The position numbers and the translations under genes are program-made. Shown in pieces: positions 1 to 8,316 of a stretch of DNA of 64,000 bases. This stretch comes from Pseudaminobacter sp040049255 (lineage in GTDB: Bacteria > Pseudomonadota > Alphaproteobacteria > Rhizobiales > Rhizobiaceae), in the NCBI RefSeq assembly GCF_040049255.1, contig NZ_JBDZDR010000006.1, positions 1 to 64,000 on the forward strand, in the 5' to 3' direction. Under the pieces are notes generated by a model. That model saw only the letters and a list, made by a program, of their open reading frames with translations. It had not been told where the DNA came from and ran no database searches. The first letter of the stretch is position 1; the number at the start of each line of letters is the position of its first letter.

Positions 1-43
1 CCCCGATCTGCCTTGCAACCCGGACCAGCCGGTCAGATCGGGG
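1..43. terminator. inverted repeat at the left edge, possible terminator
   Basis: CCCCGATCTG at 1-10 pairs perfectly with CAGATCGGGG at 34-43, and the loop contains a smaller ACCCGG/CCGGT pairing. It lies beyond the 3' end of the minus-strand LysR gene and at the window edge. It may end a transcript entering from the left. No clear T run follows, so the terminator reading is weak. Bases 44-207 hold no gene I can support. Confidence 0.35.
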
Positions 44-207
44 CTGGTCGTCGTGCCGTGTGGCGGGTCAAAGTGACATTTCTATTTTGCTCGTCGGCGG
101 ACATTTCAACATGGCCGCCACATCGGCTGTAGCCGGGTGCGTTCTATCTTGAACTGCGACTTTGAAGCGGTCCGCGACTTCAGAGAGCCATCGACTGCAG
201 GCGCAGC

Positions 208-1167
208 TCAACGGTCGTAGGTGCGCTCTTCCAGCGGTGTATCGGCTATCAGCTTCTGCAGGCCGGAGAGCAGTGCTGCTTCGGCGCGGTTCGTCGTCTT
301 TTCAGGGTTGACGAGCAGGAAGATGTCGATGGCCGGCGGCGTCTCGTAAGGCGGCAGCCGCCACAGCAGCCCGTCGGCCACGTCGCGGCGCGCCACATGC
401 ACCGGCAGCGGGCCGATGCCCAGCCCGGCGACGATCATGCGCCGCACCTCCTCCAGGCTGGACGAGACGCCGACCACGCTGGCGTCCAGCATGGCTTCAC
501 TGCGCAGCAGCGCCACCGGCCGCAGCGCGTCGGCGATGTGGTCGGTGTGGAAGGAAACCGAAGGCTCGCCCTTGAGGTCGGGCAACGCCAGGCCGGTGCG
601 GCCGTAGAGCCGGTGGCCGGGCCCGCAGAAGAAGCCGAAGAACTCGCGATAGACCATGGTGTAGTCGAGCGCGGGGTCGCGCTCGCTGACCAGGCACAGG
701 CCGAAGGAGGCGCGCCGCTCGCGCACCTGCCTGGCCACCTCCGCGCTTGGGGCAACCGTGATGGCGATGCTGGCGCGCGGATAGTTGAGCCGGAACTCGG
801 CCAGCGCGCGGTCGAACAGCGGCGAGACGATGTGGCTGGCGACCGCGATGGCGACATGGCCGGTGACGTCCTCGCCGGCGCCGCGCACCAGAACGGGCAG
901 CTGCGAGATGGCGCCGAACGCCTCTATGCCCTGCTCGTAGACCAGGCGGCCGACCTCGGTAAGCTCGAAGCGGTTGGCTGCGCGCTCCACCAGCCTTTGG
1001 CCGATGCGTTCTTCCAGCCGGCGCAGGGCATTGCTGACGGTGGGCTGCTTGAGGTTGAGACGCTCGGCCGCGCGGGTGATGCTCTTGACCTCGGCAATCA
1101 CGACGAAGGTGCGCAGCAGGTTCCAGTCCAGCTCCCAGACCAGCTTTTGCGACCGCGGCGAGGTCAT
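208..1167 (-). CDS. LysR-family transcriptional regulator
   Basis: This DNA-binding regulator has the usual LysR layout: a winged helix-turn-helix in about the first 75 residues (ITRAAERLNLKQPTVSNAL), then a periplasmic-binding-protein-like effector domain. At about 319 residues it has normal LysR length. I chose the ATG at 1167; a TTG two codons upstream is possible. It is transcribed away from the aminotransferase-BKACE operon starting at 1428, the classic arrangement for a LysR protein that controls the divergent operon in response to a pathway compound. The effector cannot be read from the sequence. The 260-base gap between them is AT-richer than its surroundings near 1170-1205 and probably holds both promoters. 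Confidence 0.9.
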   Translation of the reverse strand: MTSPRSQKLVWELDWNLLRTFVVIAEVKSITRAAERLNLKQPTVSNALRRLEERIGQRLVERAANRFELTEVGRLVYEQGIEAFGAISQLPVLVRGAGEDVTGHVAIAVASHIVSPLFDRALAEFRLNYPRASIAITVAPSAEVARQVRERRASFGLCLVSERDPALDYTMVYREFFGFFCGPGHRLYGRTGLALPDLKGEPSVSFHTDHIADALRPVALLRSEAMLDASVVGVSSSLEEVRRMIVAGLGIGPLPVHVARRDVADGLLWRLPPYETPPAIDIFLLVNPEKTTNRAEAALLSGLQKLIADTPLEERTYDR

Positions 1168-1427
1168 TCCCAAAATCTATGCTCCCTATTTCCATTATCT
1201 ATTTGCGCAATGACCCGACAAAGGCAATCCTGCCTGCGGATGCGTGCCGGCCGCGCATCCGCAATGCTGGGGGCAACGAGGCGAGGCGGCGGTGGAGCGT
1301 GCGACGCGCAATTGCGGAACGAGCATGACCCTGCGCGGCGCGAACGCCCCTGCGGCGGGGGACGGGCCGCCGCCTTGCCGCACCGCCCTGCCCGCCAATT
1401 CCGACCAACCAGTTGATAGGACATCCA

Positions 1428-2819
1428 ATGCCTGAGGCTGCCAGCCTGCCCTTTGCCTATGCTGCGGAAGCCGAGCGACCGGCCTCGAACCTGTTCTACA
1501 TGACGCGGCTGCGCCGACCGCTGGTCGACCGCGCCGAAGGCATCTACCTGTGGGACAGCCAGGGCCGGCGCATGATCGACGGCGCCAGCGGCGCCATGGT
1601 GGTCAATGTCGGCCATGGCAACCGCAACGTCCTCGACGCCATGAAGCGGCAGATGGAGCGGGTGACCTTCGCCTACCGCCTGCATTTCGAGAACGAGGCC
1701 GCCGAGGAACTGGCCCTGCGCATGGCGCAGAAGATGCCGGGCGACCTCGACCGCATCTTCTTCGTTTCCGGCGGTTCCGAAGCGGTGGAATCGGCCATCA
1801 AGCTTGCGCGGCAATGGGCGGTCGCCACCGGCCAGCCCAAGCGCTGGAAGGTCGTAGCGCGGTTTCCCTCCTACCACGGCGGCACTGTGGGCGCGCTGGC
1901 GGTGACGGGCGACCTGGCGCTGACCGAAACCTTTGCGCCGCAGATTCGCGACATGCCGACCGTGCCGGCGCCTACCGCCTATCGCGACCGCGACAACCTT
2001 TCGATGGAAGAGCGCGGCCTGCGCTATGCCGACATGCTGGAAGAGAGGATCCTGGCCGAGGGGCCCGAAACGGTGCTCGCCTTCATCATGGAGCCCATAG
2101 GCGGCGCGGCGACCGCCGCACTGGTGCCGCCGGACAGCTATTTCAAGCGCATCCGCGAAATCTGCGACAAATACGGTATCCTGCTGATCCATGACGAGGT
2201 GATGACGGGTGCGGGCCGCACCGGCAGGTATCTCGGCGGCGACCACTGGCAATGCCGGCCGGACATCGTCACGATGTCGAAGGGCATCGGCTCGGGCTAT
2301 GCGCCGCTCGGCGCGATGGCCGCTTCGCGGCGGCTGGTGAAGCCGGTGCTCGACATGGGCGGCTTCCAGCACGGCTACACCTATGCTGGCAACCCGCTGT
2401 CCTGCGCTGCCGGCCTGGCGGTGCTGGAAGAGATGGAGCGTCTCGGCTGCGTGGAAAACGCCGCCGCCATGGGCGAGCTTCTGAAGCAGGAGCTGGAAGG
2501 GCTGGCGCAGCGCTTTCCCTTCGTTGCCGGCGTGCGCGGCAAGGGGCTGCTGATCGGCGCCGACCTGGTGGCCGACCCCGAAACCTTCGCGCCCTTGCCG
2601 AAGGCGCTGAACGCCAACCAGAGGCTTCTCGACCACGCCTACCAGCGCGGCATGATCGTCTATTCGCGGCGCATCCGCGGCGACGGCATCGAGGGCGACA
2701 ACTTCATACTGGCGCCGCCGCTGATCATCGATGCCGCGCAGGTGGGCGAGATGGTCGACATTCTGGCGGATTCGCTGGAAGCGCTTGCCGCCGAACTCGA
2801 TCTTCCCGTCAACGGCTGA
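1428..2819 (+). CDS. class III PLP-dependent aminotransferase
   Basis: A 463-residue fold-type I, class III (ornithine/omega-type) aminotransferase. Visible motifs are FVSGGSEAVESAIKLARQ for phosphate binding, LLIHDEVMTGAGRTG with the PLP-contacting aspartate, and TMSKGIGSGYAPLG with the Schiff-base lysine. Such enzymes move an amino group from an omega-amine or amino acid to pyruvate or 2-oxoglutarate. The ATG at 1428 is preferred over an in-frame TTG at 1413. The BKACE gene follows after 9 bases, so the two are almost certainly co-transcribed. With BKACE, a beta-amino acid could be turned into a beta-keto acid and then cleaved; this is inference. The exact substrate is unknown. Confidence 0.93.
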   Translation: MPEAASLPFAYAAEAERPASNLFYMTRLRRPLVDRAEGIYLWDSQGRRMIDGASGAMVVNVGHGNRNVLDAMKRQMERVTFAYRLHFENEAAEELALRMAQKMPGDLDRIFFVSGGSEAVESAIKLARQWAVATGQPKRWKVVARFPSYHGGTVGALAVTGDLALTETFAPQIRDMPTVPAPTAYRDRDNLSMEERGLRYADMLEERILAEGPETVLAFIMEPIGGAATAALVPPDSYFKRIREICDKYGILLIHDEVMTGAGRTGRYLGGDHWQCRPDIVTMSKGIGSGYAPLGAMAASRRLVKPVLDMGGFQHGYTYAGNPLSCAAGLAVLEEMERLGCVENAAAMGELLKQELEGLAQRFPFVAGVRGKGLLIGADLVADPETFAPLPKALNANQRLLDHAYQRGMIVYSRRIRGDGIEGDNFILAPPLIIDAAQVGEMVDILADSLEALAAELDLPVNG

Positions 2820-2828
2820 GAACAGAAA

Positions 2829-3776
2829 ATGGCTTCCACCAGATCGACGCGCCGCAAGGTCATCATCACCTGCGCGGTCACCGGCTCAGTCCACACGCCG
2901 ACCATGTCGCCCTATCTGCCCATCACGCCCGACCAGATCGCTGCCGAGGCGATCGCGGCGGCGGAGGCCGGCGCCTCCATCCTGCACCTGCATGCGCGCG
3001 ACCCGAAGGACGGCCGGCCAACGGCCGATGCGGACGTGTTCATGCAGTTCCTGCCGCGCATCAAGCAGGCGACCGACGCGGTGGTGAACATCTCCACCGG
3101 CGGCTCCTCGCTGATGACGCTGGATGATCGCCTCGCCATTTCGCTGCGCGCCGAGCCGGAAATGTGCTCGCTCAACATGGGCTCGATGAATTTCGCTCTG
3201 TTCCCTGCCCTAGACAAGCCGACTGAATGGCAGCACGAGTGGGAGCCGAAGCTGCTGGAGGCCACGCGCAGCACGCTGTTCAAGAACACCTTCGCCGACA
3301 TGGAACACATTCTCGAACGGCTGGGGCGCGGCTGCGGCACGCGCTTCGAGTTCGAGTGCTACGATGTCGGCCACCTTTATTCGCTGGCGCATTTGCGCGA
3401 CCGCGGCCTGGTGAGCGGGCACCTGTTCATCCAGTTCGTGTTCGGCGTGCTGGGGGGCATCGGCGCCGACCCCGACAACCTGACCCACATGAAGCGCATT
3501 GCCGACAAGCTGTTCGGCGACGGCTACAGCTTTTCGGTGCTGGCCGCCGGCCGCCACCAGATGCCGATGATAACCATGGCCGCCGCCATGGGCGGCAATG
3601 TCCGCGTCGGGTTGGAGGACAGCCTCTATGACGGGCGCGGCCAGCTTGCACGCTCCAACGCCGACCAGGTGCGCCGCATTAGAAAGGTGCTGGAGGCGCT
3701 GTCGCTGGAAGTCGCCACGCCCGCCGAAGCGCGCGAGATGCTGGAGCTGAAGGGCGGCGACCGGGTGGCGTTTTGA
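2829..3776 (+). CDS. BKACE (DUF849) beta-keto acid cleavage enzyme
   Basis: This 315-residue protein belongs to the BKACE family, whose founding member is 3-keto-5-aminohexanoate cleavage enzyme (Kce). Family members use zinc to condense a beta-keto acid with acetyl-CoA, giving acetoacetate and a new CoA ester. The hallmark HLHARDP motif with two zinc-binding histidines (about H53 and H55) is present, as are VNISTGG and the C-terminal RVGLEDSLY segment. It sits 9 bases behind the aminotransferase, which fits supply of a beta-keto acid by transamination. The family has many substrate subtypes and I cannot assign one. The stop is followed by a repeat-containing gap of 250 bases. Confidence 0.93.
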   Translation: MASTRSTRRKVIITCAVTGSVHTPTMSPYLPITPDQIAAEAIAAAEAGASILHLHARDPKDGRPTADADVFMQFLPRIKQATDAVVNISTGGSSLMTLDDRLAISLRAEPEMCSLNMGSMNFALFPALDKPTEWQHEWEPKLLEATRSTLFKNTFADMEHILERLGRGCGTRFEFECYDVGHLYSLAHLRDRGLVSGHLFIQFVFGVLGGIGADPDNLTHMKRIADKLFGDGYSFSVLAAGRHQMPMITMAAAMGGNVRVGLEDSLYDGRGQLARSNADQVRRIRKVLEALSLEVATPAEAREMLELKGGDRVAF

Positions 3777-3795
3777 TGAGCTCGATTTGCTTTTC

Positions 3796-3936
3796 ACCCC
3801 CACCCCTGCCCCCTCCCCACAAGGGGGAGGGGGACGATGTCGTCGCCATTGCCATCCAGGACGGTGACGGCCGATGCTGAGCAGCCGCGCAACAAGGTTC
3901 CCCTCCCCCTTGTGGGGAGGGGTTAGGGGTGGGGGT
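3796..3936. repeat. composite palindromic G/C-rich intergenic repeat, copy 1
   Basis: Two arms face each other: a C-rich left arm at about 3796-3833 and its approximate reverse complement at about 3900-3936. Each arm contains its own short hairpin (CCCCTCCCC, ACAA, GGGGGAGGGG). The core of about 65 bases between them differs from the core of the second copy at 32746-32884. This arrangement resembles paired REP/BIME-type or MITE-like elements scattered in Rhizobiales genomes. It lies between the BKACE stop and the acetyltransferase start and could act as a transcription barrier. Confidence 0.8.
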
Positions 3937-3959
3937 AATTTCCAGCCCAATTTTCCAGC

Positions 3960-3999
3960 CCTTGTGGGGGAGATGGCCGGCAGGCCAGAGGGGGGTGTT
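3960..3999. repeat. possible second short palindromic repeat unit
   Basis: A G-rich stretch with the core ATGGCCGGCAGGCCAGA follows the composite repeat directly. GGCC-N4-GGCC style pairing is visible in its centre. It is different from the arms of the neighbouring element. It may be a separate dispersed repeat unit; only one copy is seen in the window. Confidence 0.35.
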
Positions 4000-4025
4000 T
4001 CGCAACACGCCCTCAAGGAATTGCC

Positions 4026-4526
4026 ATGACCCCTCCCCGCAAAATCACCATCAGGCCGGGCGAGCCTGCCGACGCGGAGGCGATGCACGAGGCGATCCTG
4101 CAACTCGGGCGCTTCACCGGCCTCGAGCAAAAGATCGCCAGCACGGCCGACGATTTCCGGCGCTTCGGCTTCGGGCCGGACGCGGCGTTCCGGAGCCTGA
4201 TTGCGGAAGTGGACGGCACGTTTGCGGGGCTCTGCCTGTTCTTCCCGATCTTCTCGACCTGGCTCGGGCGGCCCGGCGTCTATGTGCAGGACCTCTATGT
4301 CGACGAGCGGTTCCGCGGCAAGAAGGTAGGCGAAAAGCTGCTGCGCGCCACGGCGGGCTGGTCGCGCCAGCGCGGGGGCGTCTATCTGCGGCTGGCCGTC
4401 GATGTCGACAACGTTTCCGCGCAAGGCTTTTACGAAAGGCTCGGCATTGGCTGGCTCGACAGCGACCGCGAGCACGGCGCCTATGGCGAGGCGTTTCTGG
4501 CGCTGGCGCGCAATGACGGAAATTGA
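4026..4526 (+). CDS. GNAT-family N-acetyltransferase
   Basis: A 166-residue single-domain GNAT protein. The acetyl-CoA pyrophosphate-binding motif A is clear (YVDERFRGKKVGEKLL, with the R-x-x-G-x-G/A pattern). Motif B follows in NVSAQGFYERLGIGW. The first strand, KITIRPGEPADAEAMHEAI, is typical of spermidine/spermine-acetyltransferase-like members. The next gene, an acetylpolyamine-amidohydrolase-like deacetylase, begins 13 bases after the stop, so one protein may add and the other remove acetyl groups on the same kind of amine. That pairing is inference; GNAT substrate choice cannot be read from sequence. Confidence 0.88.
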   Translation: MTPPRKITIRPGEPADAEAMHEAILQLGRFTGLEQKIASTADDFRRFGFGPDAAFRSLIAEVDGTFAGLCLFFPIFSTWLGRPGVYVQDLYVDERFRGKKVGEKLLRATAGWSRQRGGVYLRLAVDVDNVSAQGFYERLGIGWLDSDREHGAYGEAFLALARNDGN

Positions 4527-4539
4527 ACGAGGAGTTCCC

Positions 4540-5580
4540 ATGAAAGCCTTCTACGCCGACGAACAGAAGCGCCACGATCCCAAGGGCTTTCTTTCCAGCG
4601 GGGCGCCGAAACCCAACCCGGAACAGCCGGAGCGCGTGGAGCGCCTGCTTGCCGGGGCGCGCGCGGCAGGCTGCGAGATCGTGCGGCCGCGCGAGCATGG
4701 GCTGGGCCCGATCGCCGCCGTGCACACGCCCGAATATCTGGATTTCCTCGAGCACATCCATGCGCGCTGGCAGCGCATTGCCGAGGCCTCGGAAGAGGTC
4801 ATTCCCAACATCCATCCCATCGCGCGCGGCGGCAGCTATCCGGCATCTGCCGTCGGCCAGGCCGGCTACCACATGGCCGACACCTCCTGCCCGATCTCGG
4901 CCGAGACCTGGGAAAGCTCGCTGTGGAGCGCATGGAGCGCGGTGGAAGCGGCAGAGGCCGTTCTTTCGGGCGAGCCGGCGGCCTATGCGCTGTGCCGCCC
5001 GCCCGGCCACCACGCTTTTGCCGATGTCGCCGGCGGCTTCTGCTTCATCAACAATTCGGCGGTTGCCGCCCAGCGCCTGCGCAAGACCGCGGCGCGGGTG
5101 GCGATCCTCGACGTGGACCTGCACCACGGCAACGGCACGCAAGGCATCTTCTATGCCCGGCCCGATGTGCTGACGGTGTCGATCCATGCCGACCCGGTGC
5201 GCTTCTATCCCTTCTTCTGGGGGCATGCGGACGAGCGCGGAGAAGGCCCGGGTCTCGGCTACAACCTCAACCTGCCCCTGGCGCGCAAATCCGCCGACGC
5301 GGAGTTTCTGGCGGCGCTGGACAAGGGCCTGCAGCGCATCCGCGCCTTCGCTCCCGAGGCGCTGGTGGTGGCGCTGGGCCTCGACGCCTTCGAGGGCGAC
5401 CCGTTCGGCGGGCTTTCGGTGACGACGCAGGGCTTCGCGCGCATTGCCGAAGCGGTCGCCGGGCTCGGCCTGCCCACGGTGATCGTGCAGGAAGGCGGCT
5501 ATCTGTGCGACGCGCTTTCCGACAATCTCACCTCTTTCCTCGCCGGCTTTGGCGGTGCGCACAGGCTGGCAGCCGGCTGA
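4540..5580 (+). CDS. histone-deacetylase-family acetylpolyamine amidohydrolase-like enzyme
   Basis: A 346-residue zinc amidohydrolase of the arginase/deacetylase fold. It carries the HDAC hallmarks RPPGHHA, GFCFINN and DVDLHHGNG (catalytic histidines and a zinc-binding aspartate), then EGGY near the C terminus. The N-terminal region, including HGLGPIAAVHTPEYLDFLE and the GQAGY and ISAETWE segments, resembles Mycoplana acetylpolyamine amidohydrolase, which removes acetyl groups from acetylputrescine, acetylcadaverine and related compounds. I chose ATG 4540, behind GAGGAG, over a longer in-frame start. Its company (GNAT and omega-type aminotransferase) supports an amine-catabolic role. Bacterial members can also act on other acetylated small molecules. 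Confidence 0.88.
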   Translation: MKAFYADEQKRHDPKGFLSSGAPKPNPEQPERVERLLAGARAAGCEIVRPREHGLGPIAAVHTPEYLDFLEHIHARWQRIAEASEEVIPNIHPIARGGSYPASAVGQAGYHMADTSCPISAETWESSLWSAWSAVEAAEAVLSGEPAAYALCRPPGHHAFADVAGGFCFINNSAVAAQRLRKTAARVAILDVDLHHGNGTQGIFYARPDVLTVSIHADPVRFYPFFWGHADERGEGPGLGYNLNLPLARKSADAEFLAALDKGLQRIRAFAPEALVVALGLDAFEGDPFGGLSVTTQGFARIAEAVAGLGLPTVIVQEGGYLCDALSDNLTSFLAGFGGAHRLAAG

Positions 5581-5652
5581 AGCGACGACGGCGCAATTCC
5601 CGCGGTAAGGCCTGCGACATTTCCGCTGCTTGCGCGGCAGACCTCACGCCGA

Positions 5653-5679
5653 TAAAGTGGCATCTGATTTACCACTTTA
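5653..5679. promoter_or_regulatory. inverted repeat upstream of the globin gene, candidate Rrf2/NsrR-like operator
   Basis: TAAAGTGG at 5653-5660 and CCACTTTA at 5672-5679 form a perfect 8-base inverted repeat with an 11-base spacer, ending 10 bases before the ATG of the truncated hemoglobin gene. Long-armed palindromes of similar overall size are recognised by Rrf2-family regulators, and such a regulator is encoded two genes on. Assignment to that regulator is inference. It could instead form a small 5' leader hairpin. Confidence 0.5.
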
Positions 5680-5689
5680 GGGGCACGAC

Positions 5690-6157
5690 ATGGCCTTTGT
5701 CGAAAGCGTTCGTCCGGTCGCAGAAACTCCCCTCTCGCACCCGCAGGTGGACCGCGACTTCATCGGGCGCCTGGTGCGCGCCTTCTACGTCAAGGTGCGG
5801 CGCGATACCCGCCTCGGCCCGATCTTCGAGCGGGTAATCGCCGACGACTGGGAGCCGCATCTGGAAAAGATGACCGACTTCTGGTGCTCGGTGATCCTGA
5901 AGACCGGCACCTATCACGGCCGCCCTGTACCGGCGCATCTCAAGCTGAAGATGGTGAAGGAAGAAGACTTCGCGATCTGGCTCGGCCATTTCCGCGAGAC
6001 CGCGCGCGAGCTTTGCGAGCCTGAGGTGGCAGCGGTGTTCGTCGATCGCGCCGAGCGGATCGCCCGGAGCCTGCAGCTTGCCATGTTCTTCCACCTGCCG
6101 CGCGCGCTGGGCACAACGTCGCCCGCAGCCGCCGCCGCGAACGGCGAGGGAGAGTGA
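5690..6157 (+). CDS. group III truncated hemoglobin
   Basis: A 155-residue protein with a 2-over-2 globin core of group III (trHb3, Campylobacter Ctb type). The segment KVRRDTRLGPIFERVI and the motif FWCSVIL match this group closely. H83 in PAHLKL lines up with the proximal heme histidine, and FAIWLGHF follows as in the family. The extra C-terminal tail rich in Ala, Thr and Ser is unlikely to be part of the globin fold. These proteins bind oxygen and nitric oxide. The gene is followed after 7 bases by an NsrR-like regulator and then by cbb3 oxidase genes, which fits a role in NO handling or microaerobic life. Confidence 0.88.
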   Translation: MAFVESVRPVAETPLSHPQVDRDFIGRLVRAFYVKVRRDTRLGPIFERVIADDWEPHLEKMTDFWCSVILKTGTYHGRPVPAHLKLKMVKEEDFAIWLGHFRETARELCEPEVAAVFVDRAERIARSLQLAMFFHLPRALGTTSPAAAAANGEGE

Positions 6158-6164
6158 GCGCAAC

Positions 6165-6632
6165 ATGCGCATGACGCAGCACACCGACTATGCCCTGCGC
6201 ATGCTGATCTATCTGGCGACCCGTTCCGGCGACGCCTGCACGGTGAGCGACGTGGCCGACGCCTACGGGCTGTCGCGCAACCACCTGCTCAAGGTGGCGC
6301 TGAACCTGAAGAACATGGGCCTGGTGGAAACCACCCGCGGCCGCACCGGCGGCATTGCGCTGGCCTGCCCGCCGGAAAGGATCAACCTCGGCCGCCTGGT
6401 ACGGCGGATGGAGGACGATTTCGCGCTGGTGGAATGCCTGAAGACCGACGGCGGGCACTGTGTCATTACACCCGCCTGCCGGCTGAAGGACGTGGTGCGC
6501 GAAGCGCTGGACGCCTATCTGGCCGTCTTCGACAAATACAGCCTCGCCGACCTGACAGCAAACATCGATATACTCGCACGGCTTCTGGACATCCGTCCCG
6601 GAAAGGATAACGTTATTACTTCGGCTGACTGA
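6165..6632 (+). CDS. nsrR: Rrf2-family transcriptional regulator, NsrR-like
   Basis: A 155-residue Rrf2 protein that begins MRMTQHTDYALRML, the standard NsrR/IscR start. The helix-turn-helix covers about residues 26-48 (VSDVADAYGLSRNHLLKVA). Three cysteines at about 91, 99 and 105, the last two in HCVITPACRL, match the Fe-S ligands of NsrR, although the first spacing is slightly longer than in E. coli. NsrR senses nitric oxide through its cluster and de-represses NO-detoxifying genes. It lies between the globin and ccoN, in the same direction. A likely target is the inverted repeat at 5653-5679. I call it NsrR-like because Rrf2 subgroups overlap. Confidence 0.82.
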   Translation: MRMTQHTDYALRMLIYLATRSGDACTVSDVADAYGLSRNHLLKVALNLKNMGLVETTRGRTGGIALACPPERINLGRLVRRMEDDFALVECLKTDGGHCVITPACRLKDVVREALDAYLAVFDKYSLADLTANIDILARLLDIRPGKDNVITSAD

Positions 6633-6665
6633 CCTTTTGCTTCACAGGAGGAGGGTAGCAAGTCC

Positions 6666-8312
6666 ATGGTCGCCCAGCTCACAGTCGCAGAACGTCGGTT
6701 ATGCCTGTATCTCCTGGCGGCAGTCGCCATTGTCGGGCTGGCGCTGGCGGCCACAGGCCGAAGCGACCCGATCGGCGTGCATGGCGCGATCGCCTTGCTG
6801 GCCAGCGTGGGGATGATCTTCGTGGTGCTTTCCGGCTACTACGAACCCGAACCCTCCCCGGAACGCCTGTCCCACTATTATGACGACCCGATAAAGGTCG
6901 GCATCGTGCTGACCATGGCCTGGGCCGTGGTGGGCATGTTCCTGGGCGTCTGGGTGGCCGCCCTGCTGGCCTGGCCCGACCTGACTTTCGACGCTGGCTG
7001 GGCAAGCTTCGGCCGGCTGCGCCCGGCGCACACCACGGGCGTGATCTTCGGCTTCGGCGGCAATGCGCTGATCGCCACCTCGCTGCACGTGCTGCAGCGC
7101 ACCTCGCGCGCGCGGCTGCCCGGCCAGGTCAGCCCCTGGTTCGTGCTGTTCGGCTACAATCTGTTCTGCATCATCGCGGTGACCGGCTACCTGATGGGGG
7201 TGACCCAGTCGAAGGAATATGCCGAGCCGGAATGGTATGCCGACATCTGGCTGGTGATCGTGTGGGTGACCTATCTGGCGATCTATGTGCGCACGCTGGC
7301 GCGGCGCAAGGAGCCGCACATCTATGTGGCCAACTGGTATTACATGGCCTTCATCCTGGTGGTGGCGATACTGCATGTGTTCAACAACATTGCGGTCCCG
7401 GTGTCGCTCGCGCATGCCAAGAGCTATTCGGCCTTCTCAGGCGTACAGGATGCGATGACGCAGTGGTGGTACGGCCACAACGCGGTGGCCTTCTTCCTCA
7501 CCGCCGGCTTCCTGGGCATGCTCTACTACTACCTGCCCAAGCGCGCCGGCCGGCCGATCTTCTCCTACCGGCTGTCCATCATCAGCTTCTGGGGCATCAC
7601 CTTCATCTACATGTGGGCGGGCCCGCACCACCTGCACTACACCGCCCTGCCGCAATGGGTGCAGTCGCTGGGCATGACCTTCTCGGTGATCCTGCTGGTG
7701 CCTTCCTGGGCCTCGGCGGGCAATGCACTGGCCACGCTGAACGGCGCCTGGGACAAGGTCCGCACCGACGCGACGCTGCGCTTCATGATGGTGGCCGCGG
7801 TGTTCTACGGGCTCTCCACCTTCGAGGGGTCGTTCATGGCGATCCGCCCGGTGAATTCGCTGTCGCACTACACGGACTGGACCGTCGCCCATGTGCATGC
7901 CGGCGCGCTCGGCTGGGTGGCGATGATCACCTTCGGCGCGATCTACAGCCTGGTGCCGTGGATGTGGAAGCGCGAGCACATGTATTCGGCACGGCTGGTG
8001 GAGGTGCATTTCTGGTTCGCGCTGGCCGGCACCATCATCTACGTCTTTGCCATGTGGAACTCCGGCATCATCCAGGGGCTGATGTGGCGGACCTACAATG
8101 AAAGCGGCACCCTGACCTACTCCTTCATCGAGTCGGTGGAGGCCATGCACCCCTACTACATCGCCCGAACCGTCGGCGGCCTGCTGTTCCTGATCGGGGC
8201 GGTGGTGGGGGCATACAATGTCTGGATGACCATACGCACGGCGCCCAGGCAAGCCGAGGCGGCGGAACCGGACTTGCCGGTTCCTACCTTCGCGGCCAGG
8301 CCGGCGGAGTAG
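6666..8312 (+). CDS. ccoN: cbb3-type cytochrome c oxidase subunit I (CcoN)
   Basis: This is the catalytic subunit of the high-affinity proton-pumping terminal oxidase in the inner membrane. The 548-residue protein has about a dozen hydrophobic segments and the conserved histidine regions LRPAHTTGVIFGFG, WWYGHNAVAFFLTAGFLG, MWAGPHHLHYTALP and WTVAHVHAGALGWVAM, which bind the low-spin heme b and the heme b3-CuB centre. An AGGAGGAGG ribosome binding site precedes ATG 6666. It starts a tight run ccoN-ccoO-ccoQ-ccoP. I saw no perfect FNR/FixK box (TTGAT-N4-ATCAA) in the short gap upstream, so transcription may come from the regulator or globin promoter. Confidence 0.97.
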   Translation: MVAQLTVAERRLCLYLLAAVAIVGLALAATGRSDPIGVHGAIALLASVGMIFVVLSGYYEPEPSPERLSHYYDDPIKVGIVLTMAWAVVGMFLGVWVAALLAWPDLTFDAGWASFGRLRPAHTTGVIFGFGGNALIATSLHVLQRTSRARLPGQVSPWFVLFGYNLFCIIAVTGYLMGVTQSKEYAEPEWYADIWLVIVWVTYLAIYVRTLARRKEPHIYVANWYYMAFILVVAILHVFNNIAVPVSLAHAKSYSAFSGVQDAMTQWWYGHNAVAFFLTAGFLGMLYYYLPKRAGRPIFSYRLSIISFWGITFIYMWAGPHHLHYTALPQWVQSLGMTFSVILLVPSWASAGNALATLNGAWDKVRTDATLRFMMVAAVFYGLSTFEGSFMAIRPVNSLSHYTDWTVAHVHAGALGWVAMITFGAIYSLVPWMWKREHMYSARLVEVHFWFALAGTIIYVFAMWNSGIIQGLMWRTYNESGTLTYSFIESVEAMHPYYIARTVGGLLFLIGAVVGAYNVWMTIRTAPRQAEAAEPDLPVPTFAARPAE

Positions 8313-8316
8313 CGAG

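Noticed and set aside
6607..6616. ATAACGTTAT palindrome at the end of the NsrR-like gene as a ccoN operator
   Set aside because: It falls in the coding sequence, resembles no known FNR, FixK or NsrR site and occurs once.
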